Origin: Corynebacterium jeikeium
Lineage (GTDB): Bacteria > Actinomycetota > Actinomycetes > Mycobacteriales > Mycobacteriaceae
Assembly (NCBI RefSeq): GCF_000738175.1
Contig: NZ_JFCH01000008.1
Location: 1-64,000 of the forward strand
DNA: 64,000 nucleotides
Direction of reading: 5' to 3'
Numbering within the stretch: position 1 is the first letter of the stretch; the number at the start of each line of letters is the position of its first letter. Below, one piece after another: positions 20,868 to 28,983 of this stretch. The position numbers were made by a program, and so were the translations under genes. Under the pieces are notes generated by a model that saw nothing but the letters and a program-made list of their open reading frames with translations, made no database searches and was not told where the DNA came from.

Positions 20868-22142
20868 CTAGGCCTCGCTACCGCAGCACCCCGGCGCACA
20901 CGGCGAGCCGTTGAACGTGCGGCCGAAGTCCGGAACCGTCGCCAGCTCGCCGGTAACCTTCGCCGCCAGATCGCGTGCGGCCTGCTGATCCTCAGAGAGG
21001 TTGGCGCAGGGGGCGTCACCACCAACAACAAGATCAACCACCATCCCCGCGAAACCGGCGGTCAAGCCCGGGGTGGCTACCCGCACGAAGGGGATGCCCG
21101 CCTCCGCGGCGGCATCGCGGGCCTCCGTATCCAGATCCCACTTGACCTCCATGTGGTCGGTGATGAAGCCGACCGGGCACAGCACAATTGCGCGCTTATT
21201 GCCGGACTCTGCACGCGCCTCGATGTGGTCGCACACGTCCGGCTCTAGCCACGGCACATGCGGCGAACCCGAGCGCGACTGCCACACCAGCTCAACATCC
21301 AGGTCGGTGCCGGTACCCACATCCACACCCACAGTCTCACCCGTGTGCGCAGGCCCATCCCCACGACCGCCGACGTTCTCGTGGCGGGCCAGCCGGCCAG
21401 TCCAGCCGTAATCCGCACCACTACCAGGGGTGTTAGCGAAGCTGCTGGCCTGCTGGATCAATCGCGAGGCATCCAGCACCTGCTGGGAGTACAGATTCCC
21501 GCCGAGCTTGTGCGGGCCCGCCGCCTTATCCGCCACCGTCGGCACCGAGTGCGCGGTGAAAACCAGGTCGGCCTGCGCGGCGGTCTCCTCGCCGTGCTCT
21601 GCACGCAGCTGCTCGCGGGCCGCATCCACGGCCTGGGCAAACTCCGCGATGAACGTCGGGTGGCGGTGGAACTGCGGCAGGCGCTCGACCTTCGGCGGCT
21701 CCAGGCCAGCCTCCTCGCACGCGACGATGGCGCGGCGTAGGTCCTCCTGATACTGCGAGCAGCCTGAGTAGCCGCCCCAGGCGCTGGTGGCGAAGACGTA
21801 TACGTGGCGGATGCCATCGCGGGACATCTGCTGCAGTGCGTCTTCCACATAGGGCTCCCAGTTGCGGTTGCCGAAGTACACGGGCAGGTCGATGTCGCGC
21901 CGGGTCAGCTCAGCTTCGATGTTGCGGATCAGCTGCTTATTCTGGTCGTTGATGGGGGAGCGGCCGCCGAGTGCAAAATAGTGCTCGCCGACCTTCTCCA
22001 AACGCTCGCGGGGGATGCCGCGGCCGCGCGTGACGTTCTCCAGGAAAGGCACCACGTCCTCGGCCTTCTCCGGGCCGCCGAAAGACAGCAGCAGGAGGGC
22101 GGAATCGGGGGCGATAGCGGGGGTTTTAGCGCTCGTGCTCAT
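20868..22142 (-). CDS. cpfC: coproporphyrin III ferrochelatase
   Basis: The enzyme inserts Fe2+ into coproporphyrin III in the actinobacterial heme pathway. Visible landmarks are the start LLLSFGGPE, the tyrosine region AWGGYSGCSQYQ, the catalytic histidine in FTAHSVP and the VGFITDHMEVKWDLD motif. Cys residues at the C-terminus (CAPGCCGSEA, plus an earlier PCANLS) fit the [2Fe-2S] cluster of this class. At 424 residues it is longer than usual (about 350-370); the excess is a Gly/Thr-rich insertion at about 255-300. I take ATG 22142; a longer frame would overlap sigC. Its location next to sigC and katA is notable. Confidence 0.9.
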   Translation of the reverse strand: MSTSAKTPAIAPDSALLLLSFGGPEKAEDVVPFLENVTRGRGIPRERLEKVGEHYFALGGRSPINDQNKQLIRNIEAELTRRDIDLPVYFGNRNWEPYVEDALQQMSRDGIRHVYVFATSAWGGYSGCSQYQEDLRRAIVACEEAGLEPPKVERLPQFHRHPTFIAEFAQAVDAAREQLRAEHGEETAAQADLVFTAHSVPTVADKAAGPHKLGGNLYSQQVLDASRLIQQASSFANTPGSGADYGWTGRLARHENVGGRGDGPAHTGETVGVDVGTGTDLDVELVWQSRSGSPHVPWLEPDVCDHIEARAESGNKRAIVLCPVGFITDHMEVKWDLDTEARDAAAEAGIPFVRVATPGLTAGFAGMVVDLVVGGDAPCANLSEDQQAARDLAAKVTGELATVPDFGRTFNGSPCAPGCCGSEA

Positions 22143-22209
22143 GTGAACCAGCCTAGCCCGTCGGCCCTGTTGTTCCTTAAACGCGCCGTCGCACGTGGCT
22201 GCACCCGGG

Positions 22210-22830
22210 TTAGGCCACGCCGAAGCGGCGCTTGTTCTTTTCTTTCTTGGTGACGCCACCTTGTCCCTCGCCAGCCATCTCAACCAAGTCGGCGCGGGCG
22301 CGGGCAACGCGGGAACGGATCGTGCCCACGCGGACGTTAGCGATCTTCGCGGCCTCGGCGTAGGTGTAGCCCAGCACCTGCGTGAGGATCAGAGCCTCGC
22401 GGCGTTCCTCCTCCAGCTGGTCGATGAGGGCGCGAGTGTCCACCCATTCCGCCCAGCTCTGCCCGCCAGTGGTTTCGGCGGCGGGGGTGGCGCTGGTGGC
22501 GTCCTCAATCTCCGTGGCGGAACTGCGGGGGCGGGCCATATCGTGGCGCACGCTATCGACCCACACGCGACGGGCGAGGGAGAGGATCCAGGTGCGGGCC
22601 GTGGAGCGGGCGGCGAAGCGCGGCAGGGCGCTCAATACGCGCAGGTAGGTCTCCTGTGTGAGGTCGTCCGCGCGGTCGGTATCGGCCAGGTGAGCCAGCA
22701 GGCGCCACACGTCGTCGTGCGTGGCGGAAATGAATTCTGTCAACGCCTGGCGGTCGCCGCTGGCGGCGCGCAGGGCGAGGTCGGTCACAGCGGCATCGTG
22801 CGCCTGACTGCTGGTTGCCTGGCTGGTCAT
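22210..22830 (-). CDS. sigC: ECF sigma factor SigC
   Basis: A 206-residue group IV sigma factor. Region 2 is seen in LAHLADTDRADDLTQETYLRV and RTWILSLARRVWVDSVRHD. Region 4 is seen in LILTQVLGYTYAEAAKIANVRVGTIRSRVARAR. Synteny (asd, sigC, katA) matches SigC of C. glutamicum, which controls cytochrome bd and heme-related functions. No anti-sigma gene is adjacent. The C-terminal tail GGVTKKEKNKRRFGVA is partly encoded by a near-perfect dispersed motif copy. ATG 22830 is preceded by TAGGCT at leaderless distance; a TTG two codons upstream is less likely. Confidence 0.88.
   Translation of the reverse strand: MTSQATSSQAHDAAVTDLALRAASGDRQALTEFISATHDDVWRLLAHLADTDRADDLTQETYLRVLSALPRFAARSTARTWILSLARRVWVDSVRHDMARPRSSATEIEDATSATPAAETTGGQSWAEWVDTRALIDQLEEERREALILTQVLGYTYAEAAKIANVRVGTIRSRVARARADLVEMAGEGQGGVTKKEKNKRRFGVA
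22243..22262 (+). repeat. dispersed GACGCC motif, copy 9 (full consensus)
   Basis: TTTCTTGGTGACGCCACCTT matches the consensus throughout. It overlaps the last 20 codons of sigC and reads G-V-T-K-K on the sigC strand. Confidence 0.85.
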
Positions 22831-22911
22831 GGACAAAGCCTAACACGCGGGTGTGGAGATTCTGGCAAGGTGGATTACATAGCCAACGCTATTAGGTATC
22901 TGGAGGTACCC

Positions 22912-24543
22912 ATGACTGCTACGAATAATGACGGCACCAATAACGACCCAATCACCACGGCCAAGGACGTCGCCTCCCGTGGCGTGTGCCCCTACTCCGG
23001 GGCCTCGACGAACGTGAACGGTTCCCCGGTCAGCACCGAGGAGCACTCCGCGACCGTGGGTCAGCAGGGGCCGCTGCTGCTTTCCGACGTGCACCTGGTG
23101 GAAAAGCACGCGCACTTCAACCGCGAGCGCATCCCAGAGCGCAACGTGCACGCCAAGGGCTCTGGCGCCTTCGGCGAGCTGACCATCACCGAGGACGTCT
23201 CCAAGTACACCAAGGCGGACCTGTTCCAGCCGGGGCGCGTGACCCCGATGCTGGCCCGCTTCTCCACCGTCGCGGGCGAGCAGGGCTTCCCCGATGCGGT
23301 GCGCGACGTGCGCGGATTCTCGCTGAAGTTCTACACCCAGCAGGGCAACTACGACATCGTGGGTAATAACACCCCGGTGTTCTTCCTGCGCGATGGCATT
23401 AAGTTCCCCGACTTCATCCGCTCCCAGAAGCGCCTGGCGGATTCCGGCCTGCGCTCCGCGGACATGCAGTGGGATTTCTGGACCCGCTCCCCGGAGACCG
23501 CACACCAGGTGACCTACCTGATGGGCGACCGCGGCATCCCGACGGACTTCCGCCACATGGACGGCTTCGGCTCCCACACCTACCAGTGGATCAACGCCGC
23601 CGGCGAGCGTTTCTGGGTGAAGTACCACTTCAAGACCCGCCAGGGCTGGGACTTCTACACCGACGAGGAAGCCGCCAAGGTTGTTGCCTCGGGCAACTTT
23701 GATTCCTCCCGCCAGGATCTTTATGACGCCATCGAACGCGGCGATTACCCGACGTGGGATGTGAAGGTGCAGATCATGCCTGTCGCCGAGGCGGAAGATT
23801 ACCGCTGGAACCCGTTTGACCTGACGAAGACCTGGTCCCAGAAGGATTATCCGCTGATTCCGGTCGGCCACTTCACACTGAACGAGAACCCGCAGAACTT
23901 CTTCGCCCAGATCGAGCAGGCCGCTTTCGCGCCGTCGAACCTGGTGCCGGGCATTGGGCTGTCTCCGGACAAGATGCTGCTGGCTCGCTCCTTCGCCTAC
24001 GCAGACACGCAGCGTTACCGCCTGGGCGTGAACTTCCACCAGCTGCCCTCCAACCGTTCCATTGTGGCGGAGAAGAACTACTACACCGCCAAGGACGGCG
24101 CGGGTAACCAGGAGTTCCCGCCGGCTGGTACTCCGGTGTACTCCCCGAATCGCTTCGAGCGCGGCGAGGGCACAAACGACGTCAACGACGGCTCCGGTGC
24201 CGTCGAGCAGGGCGTGGCCGCCGGTGAATCCCAGTACGGCTTTGGCCGCGGCCAGGAATCCGCCGTGACCGCCGCGGAGGAGCTGGGCCTGTACGACGAC
24301 CTGCACGGCACCGACCTGACCCGCGGGGCATACGTCCGCCACCCGGAGGACGATGACTTCATCCAGGCGGGCCAGCTGGTGCGCGAGGTTCTGGATGACG
24401 CCGCCCGGGAGCGCTTGGCAAACAACATTGCAGGCGCGATGGACGGTGTGTCTGACCAGGTGGCCGAGCAGTGCTGGACCTACTGGGGCAAGGTCGACGA
24501 GAACCTGCGCGACCGGGTGAAGGAAATCTTCACCGGCAAGTAG
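22912..24543 (+). CDS. katA: monofunctional heme catalase
   Basis: KatA dismutates hydrogen peroxide. The 543-residue protein contains the distal histidine in NVHAKGSGAFGE, the Asn motif DIVGNNTPVFFLRD, the RDVRGFSLKFYT signature and the proximal heme tyrosine in SFAYADTQRYRLG. ATG 22912 has a strong GGAGG seven bases upstream, and the frame's longer upstream extension crosses sigC and is discarded. An N-terminal extension of about 45 residues with a Cys (RGVCPYSGAS) precedes the usual catalase start. It diverges from sigC with a gap of 81 bp. Confidence 0.95.
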   Translation: MTATNNDGTNNDPITTAKDVASRGVCPYSGASTNVNGSPVSTEEHSATVGQQGPLLLSDVHLVEKHAHFNRERIPERNVHAKGSGAFGELTITEDVSKYTKADLFQPGRVTPMLARFSTVAGEQGFPDAVRDVRGFSLKFYTQQGNYDIVGNNTPVFFLRDGIKFPDFIRSQKRLADSGLRSADMQWDFWTRSPETAHQVTYLMGDRGIPTDFRHMDGFGSHTYQWINAAGERFWVKYHFKTRQGWDFYTDEEAAKVVASGNFDSSRQDLYDAIERGDYPTWDVKVQIMPVAEAEDYRWNPFDLTKTWSQKDYPLIPVGHFTLNENPQNFFAQIEQAAFAPSNLVPGIGLSPDKMLLARSFAYADTQRYRLGVNFHQLPSNRSIVAEKNYYTAKDGAGNQEFPPAGTPVYSPNRFERGEGTNDVNDGSGAVEQGVAAGESQYGFGRGQESAVTAAEELGLYDDLHGTDLTRGAYVRHPEDDDFIQAGQLVREVLDDAARERLANNIAGAMDGVSDQVAEQCWTYWGKVDENLRDRVKEIFTGK

Positions 24544-24659
24544 CCGCCACTGGCCACAGCGCGGCGCCCGCCGGTTCACGTAGGCTGGGCGCCGCAAAAG
24601 AATCAAACAGCAACTAACGACGACCAACAGACAGTTTTGGCGAAAGGATTGGTTCACTC

Positions 24660-25085
24660 ATGAGCGAGGCACTGTACACAGCAAAGGCACTTTCTACCGG
24701 CGGCGGCCGCGACGGCCACGTAGCCACCGACGACCGCCAGATCGACCTGGACGTTCGTCCACCGAAGGCACTGGGCGGCTCCGGCGAGGGCACGAACCCG
24801 GAGCAGCTGGTCTCCGCAGGCTGGGCCGCCTGCTTCAACGGCGCCCTGCAGAAGACCATCAAGGAGGCTGGCGTGGAGATGAGCCAGTCCCCGGAGGTCA
24901 CCGTCGAGACCACCCTGAACAAGGTTCCGGAGGGCTTCCGCCTGTCCGCGAAGATCACCGCCACAGTCTTCGGCGTGGACCAGGCCAAGGCCGATGAGCT
25001 GGTCGCGGACGCTCACGCATTCTGCCCCTACTCCAAGGCCATGCGCGGCGAGATCGACGTTGAGGCCGTCGCCGTCGTCGGCTAG
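24660..25085 (+). CDS. ohr: organic hydroperoxide resistance protein (Ohr/OsmC)
   Basis: The 141-residue protein has the Ohr pattern: LYTAKALSTGGGRDGHV at the start, the first redox cysteine in AGWAACFNGAL (about Cys60) and the second in AHAFCPYSKA (about Cys122). Ohr reduces organic peroxides with lipoyl or mycothiol-type dithiols. GAAAGGA precedes ATG 24660. It follows katA by 116 bp and ends at a strong bidirectional terminator. No OhrR regulator is adjacent. Confidence 0.9.
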   Translation: MSEALYTAKALSTGGGRDGHVATDDRQIDLDVRPPKALGGSGEGTNPEQLVSAGWAACFNGALQKTIKEAGVEMSQSPEVTVETTLNKVPEGFRLSAKITATVFGVDQAKADELVADAHAFCPYSKAMRGEIDVEAVAVVG

Positions 25086-25137
25086 TTCCGCCGCAGCGGC
25101 CGGTGGCCAGCTGCCCGGCAGCTGGCGCCGCTAAAGC

Positions 25138-25184
25138 AAAAACGAGTCCGCCCCCACCGAGGAAGTGGGGGCGGACTCGTTTTC
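25138..25184. terminator. bidirectional terminator between ohr and the mrp operon
   Basis: AAAACGAGTCCGCCCCCAC pairs perfectly with GTGGGGGCGGACTCGTTTT around a 7-base loop. A/T runs on both sides let it serve the convergent ohr and mrp units. Confidence 0.92.
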
Positions 25185-25222
25185 TATTGGTGCTACTGGT
25201 CTTGAGGTTGCGCCCGCAGGCG

Positions 25223-25624
25223 CTACTTGGGCTCTTTCGCCTTCTGACCACCGGACAGCGGCACAGTGTGATCCCAGTGCGTCGCATGCAGCGCGCGGCC
25301 CATCACGTATGAACCGACGGCGCCGATCACCAGCAGCGCAGTGATGGCGACGATCGCGCGGATCAACTCGCCCAGCACAAACCCTTCCGTCGACCAGGAG
25401 TAAACCAGGTTGGCGCTGATCAGCAGGGGAAGCCCCACGCCGACAGCTGGACCGACCATGTTGACCTGACTGAGGGCGTCCGGAGCAAGGTACATCGCGC
25501 GGGCAGAAACAAAGATGAAGATCGCCCCGAGAATGGCGAGCACACCCGCGGTAATCGCGCCGAGCCAACCCGGCTCGCTGAACTCGACCATTTCGCCGGC
25601 GGCGGCGAGAATTGTTGTGGACAT
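25223..25624 (-). CDS. mrpG: Mrp antiporter subunit G
   Basis: The 133-residue protein has three membrane helices and the MnhG/PhaG pattern (GAIFIFVSARAMYLAPDALSQ near residues 35-55). It is the last gene of the mrp operon, and its start lies directly next to the mrpF stop. It is a small subunit needed for assembly of the multisubunit Na+/H+ antiporter. Confidence 0.85.
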   Translation of the reverse strand: MSTTILAAAGEMVEFSEPGWLGAITAGVLAILGAIFIFVSARAMYLAPDALSQVNMVGPAVGVGLPLLISANLVYSWSTEGFVLGELIRAIVAITALLVIGAVGSYVMGRALHATHWDHTVPLSGGQKAKEPK

Positions 25625-25903
25625 TTAGCGCCTCCCTCGAGAAATGATGCGGGCATAAGCGATCGTCGACAGCGCGCCGAACAGGCCGGCGAACAGTGCG
25701 ACCTCATAGGTGATCGCCGTGCGGTGGAAGATCGAATAACACAAAAACAGGCCGGCCATCGCCATAAACACCATGTCGGAAAGGACGGCGCGGCGGGCGT
25801 CATTATGCGTAGAAACAGCGCGCCACAGCACCGTAAACAGCGCGACAACAACAATGGCGGCGGCGATGCCCACCAGGATATTTAGTAGGTCCCTGGGCTC
25901 CAT
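25625..25903 (-). CDS. mrpF: Mrp antiporter subunit F
   Basis: A 92-residue protein with three hydrophobic helices of the MnhF/PhaF family (DARRAVLSDMVFMAMAGLFL). It abuts mrpE and mrpG without gaps, indicating translational coupling. Confidence 0.85.
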   Translation of the reverse strand: MEPRDLLNILVGIAAAIVVVALFTVLWRAVSTHNDARRAVLSDMVFMAMAGLFLCYSIFHRTAITYEVALFAGLFGALSTIAYARIISRGRR

Positions 25904-26761
25904 CTACTTGCCTTCCTTCGGGTTGTTCTTCGGATACAACGGGTCGTACAAGGTCTCTCCCGGTTTGGTGCGGCCTTCCTGGTCGGGTTTGGACGCCCCC
26001 AGGTTGTCCCCGCGGAAAGTATCAATATCGGGGGTTGCATTGGAGATCCGGGCCCTGGCGCGCTCGGCGTTTCGGCGGGCGATCTCGTAGCGCTCCTTGC
26101 GATCCATGTCGCGCACGTCGGAGGGGTTTTTCTCCTCCTCGTCGGACTGCAGGATCGCGGCGACGAACGCGGCGGCGTGCGGAGTGGAATCCACCTTCTC
26201 CACGTCGAAGACCGTCTCGTCGGATGCACGGCCACCGCGCGAACCGCGGAAACCACGCGGGCCCGGACGGCCCTTCTCCACCAGGTATTGCACGTCGAAG
26301 TGCAGCGGCTTTTCCTTCACCGACGGGGCGAGGTGCTCCTCCATGTCGGCCAGGCTGGCCAGCAGCTCTTCGGGGTCGGCGCCGTACATGGCGTGTACCG
26401 CGAGGAAGCGCTGGACGTGGTCCAGGCCGTGGGTGTTGAACTCCGAGCGGGCTACGGCGAAGGCATCCTTAGTGCTGCGCTCGCCGGCGGCTGCGTCGTA
26501 GTCGACCTCCTTCGGGCCGGTCACGCCCAGGGAGAGCGTGCCGGGGGTCATGGTGATCGAGGCGATGAGGGCTGCGATGTCCCGCTCGCTGGTTACACGC
26601 AGCGGGTAGTAGATCACCACCGGCGCGATGTTGCGGCCGGTGCCGAGGGTATCGGTCGCCATGACGACCGACTCCTTGATGATCTGCCCGACCAGCCAGG
26701 CGGCGTACTTCAGCGCGTGGCCGGTGGACTTCACTGCTTGGACAATACTGAACTTTGCCAT
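25904..26761 (-). CDS. mrpE: Mrp antiporter subunit E with long cytoplasmic tail
   Basis: Residues 1-150 match the MnhE plan: VVIYYPLRVTSERDIAALIASITMTPGTLSLGV is the family core. The protein is 285 residues, well above the usual 160 or so. The added C-terminal half is charged, with a Gly/Arg patch (GPRGFRGSRGGRA, about 190) and a tail EGRTKPGETLYDPLYPKNN. The N-terminus also lacks much of the first helix pair usual in the family. It lies between mrpD and mrpF in the operon. Confidence 0.82.
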   Translation of the reverse strand: MAKFSIVQAVKSTGHALKYAAWLVGQIIKESVVMATDTLGTGRNIAPVVIYYPLRVTSERDIAALIASITMTPGTLSLGVTGPKEVDYDAAAGERSTKDAFAVARSEFNTHGLDHVQRFLAVHAMYGADPEELLASLADMEEHLAPSVKEKPLHFDVQYLVEKGRPGPRGFRGSRGGRASDETVFDVEKVDSTPHAAAFVAAILQSDEEEKNPSDVRDMDRKERYEIARRNAERARARISNATPDIDTFRGDNLGASKPDQEGRTKPGETLYDPLYPKNNPKEGK

Positions 26762-26764
26762 GGC

Positions 26765-28447
26765 TTAGTGGCCCTTCCCGTCCTGAGCCTGCTGCTCCTT
26801 GCTTTCGCGTTCGGCATGCTCCCTGTGGGTGTCATCGTTCGTAGTACTACGCGCACCGGCAGGAACATTATCCAATCCGCTCGGGCCGGGCGGCAGGACC
26901 GCGCCGACGGCCTCATCCGGATCGCCGAGGACTGCCTCGACATAAGCGGTCGTGTCGGTCAGGTTATCGGCGGCCTTGTTGACCTGCTGGAAGACCGGCC
27001 CGGCGCCGATGAACATGCCCACGGAAATCAGCATCATGACTGCGGACGGCCACACGTAGCGGCGCGGTACGCGCAGCTCCGGGTCGGCCTCGTTGGCGTT
27101 CATCTGACGGCCCCAGAACACCTCGCGCCACACGTAGATCATGGAGACCAGAGCGCCGATGGAAGAAACGATGATCGCGCCGATGGCCAACCAGGTCTTC
27201 CACGTGCCGTCCTGGGCCACGCCGAAGACCAGCGCCAGCTTGCCCCACAGGCCGGAGAACGGCGGCAGGCCAACGATCGCCAGCGCACCCGCCGCGAAGA
27301 CGACAGCGACGAAGCGGTCGCGGCGCATCAGCCCGGAGAGCTTGCGCACGCGGCCCGAACCGTAGGTCTCCTCGATCGCGCCGGAGGCCATGATGAGGGA
27401 TCCGGCGACAATCATGTGGTGCAGCATGTAGAACAGCCCGGCGCTGATCATCAGGCGCGCATCGTGGCTGAGGAATGCGAGGCTGATCAGGATGAACGGG
27501 ATGCCGTTGACCATCTGGTAGGCGATCACGCTGCGCATCGTGGTTTCGCCCAGGCCGGCGAAACCACCGATCAGCATGCCCAGCACCACGATCACCAGGA
27601 TGGCCCAGGACCAGGTGGGGTCGCCCTCGAAGATGGTCAGGTACACGCGGAAAATCGCGTAGATGCCGACCTTGGTGTGCAGGCCGGAGAACAGCGCCAT
27701 CACGGCCGGGGAGGTGGAAGGGTAGGCGCGGGGCAGCCAGGTGTGGACCGGCGCCACGCCCGCCTTCACGGCCAGCGCCAGCAGAACCACGCCCAGCGGG
27801 ACCACTAGCTGCCACTGGTTGCCGAAGACTCCTTCGGCAAACTCGGTGCCGCGGGGTCCGGCTGCACCCGCCAGGGCGGCGAGGTTGGTGGTGCCCACCA
27901 CGGCGTAGACCAGTACCACGCCACTCAGCAGCACTAGGGAGGTCACCAGGTTCACGATGATGAACATCCTGCCCGCCGCCAGGCGAGCCCACGTGCCGGT
28001 CATCGCCAGCAGGCCGAAGGAGGGCATCAGCATGACTTCGATGAACACGAACAGGTTGAACAAGTCCGCGGTTAGCAGTGCACCCCACACGCCGCCGATC
28101 AGCATGAGCGTGAGGGCGGGGTAGAAGCGGGTGCGCGTCTCGCCGACGACGTCGGCGAACCAGTTGGCGATCAGGGCGACGACGGAGGTCGTCAGGATCA
28201 TAATGCCCGCCAGGTTGTCGGCTACCAGCGGGATGGAGATGCCGCCCACGAACCCGCCGACGTTATCGACTAGCACCGTATTCGGCTCGTTGACCTTCAC
28301 CAGCACCCAGACGCCGCCGACGATGCCGAATGCCGGCACCAGCAGGCCCAGCGCGCGGCGGAGGCTCATCCACGGAGCCATCGCGGCAACGGCCGCAGCC
28401 AGCAGCGGGACGGCGATAAACAGACTGAGGAGGGAACCTTCGGTCAT
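26765..28447 (-). CDS. mrpD: Mrp antiporter subunit D
   Basis: The 560-residue membrane protein has about 14 helices and the proton-pumping NuoM/MrpD family pattern, for example PAVMALFSGLHTKVGIYAIFRV with the conserved lysine, and PPFSGLWGKLALV. It is one of the two large antiporter subunits. The C-terminus ends in a charged tail of about 50 residues. Its start overlaps the mrpC stop. Confidence 0.92.
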   Translation of the reverse strand: MTEGSLLSLFIAVPLLAAAVAAMAPWMSLRRALGLLVPAFGIVGGVWVLVKVNEPNTVLVDNVGGFVGGISIPLVADNLAGIMILTTSVVALIANWFADVVGETRTRFYPALTLMLIGGVWGALLTADLFNLFVFIEVMLMPSFGLLAMTGTWARLAAGRMFIIVNLVTSLVLLSGVVLVYAVVGTTNLAALAGAAGPRGTEFAEGVFGNQWQLVVPLGVVLLALAVKAGVAPVHTWLPRAYPSTSPAVMALFSGLHTKVGIYAIFRVYLTIFEGDPTWSWAILVIVVLGMLIGGFAGLGETTMRSVIAYQMVNGIPFILISLAFLSHDARLMISAGLFYMLHHMIVAGSLIMASGAIEETYGSGRVRKLSGLMRRDRFVAVVFAAGALAIVGLPPFSGLWGKLALVFGVAQDGTWKTWLAIGAIIVSSIGALVSMIYVWREVFWGRQMNANEADPELRVPRRYVWPSAVMMLISVGMFIGAGPVFQQVNKAADNLTDTTAYVEAVLGDPDEAVGAVLPPGPSGLDNVPAGARSTTNDDTHREHAERESKEQQAQDGKGH

Positions 28448-28983
28448 TACTTCTGCGCTCCCTTCTGATCGTTAGCACGTGCCTTGTCGGTGGTGCTGGC
28501 CGCGGCTTCGTCTGGGCCGTCCTCATCGGCGGTGGAGTGGACCTCCGTGTAGTCGTTCGCACCGAGCTTCTTAGCCTCGTGCTCCTTGACCACTCCACCG
28601 TGGGCCTTGGCTTCCTCGTAGTTCTTCCAGCCCATCGTCTGCAGGGTGCGCAGGCGGCGGGAGGCGGTCTCTACGTCGTCACTGCCGAATGTGTCGTCGT
28701 CGCGGCCGAGCGCGGCCATGGCCAGCATCACGGCGGTGGAGGCCATGGAGATCACGATTGCCGTCAGCACGAACGCCTGGGGTAGCGGGTCGGCTGCCTG
28801 CTCGGGGGTCGCGCGATCCATCAGCGGATCCATGCGCCACGCGCCGACGCCCGCAGCGAGGATCAGGAGGTTAACCGCGTGGCTCATCAGCGTGATGCCC
28901 ATGATGAGGCGCAGCATTCCGCGCTGCATCACCAGGTACACGCCGCCGCCCATCAGGATGGCGATGATAGCTGCGATGATCAC
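28447..28983 (-). CDS. mrpC: Mrp antiporter subunit C
   Basis: The first 110 residues are the NuoK-like MnhC domain with three helices (GGGVYLVMQRGMLRLIMGITLMSHAVNLL). About 65 charged residues follow (DKARANDQKGAQK at the end). The start overlaps the mrpA stop by four bases (ATGA). Confidence 0.9.
   Translation of the reverse strand: MIIAAIIAILMGGGVYLVMQRGMLRLIMGITLMSHAVNLLILAAGVGAWRMDPLMDRATPEQAADPLPQAFVLTAIVISMASTAVMLAMAALGRDDDTFGSDDVETASRRLRTLQTMGWKNYEEAKAHGGVVKEHEAKKLGANDYTEVHSTADEDGPDEAAASTTDKARANDQKGAQK

Noticed and set aside
20994..21030. GGGGGCGTCACC in the ferrochelatase gene as a motif copy
   Set aside because: It lacks the A-rich tract and encodes an ordinary VGGDAP segment of the enzyme.
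22195..22911. N-terminal extension of the katA frame
   Set aside because: It overlaps sigC on the other strand; the strong GGAGG before ATG 22912 and catalase homology fix the start there.
26177..27808. 543-codon plus-strand frame opposite mrpE-mrpD
   Set aside because: It spans two real genes on the other strand and has His/Asp/Gln-rich shadow composition.
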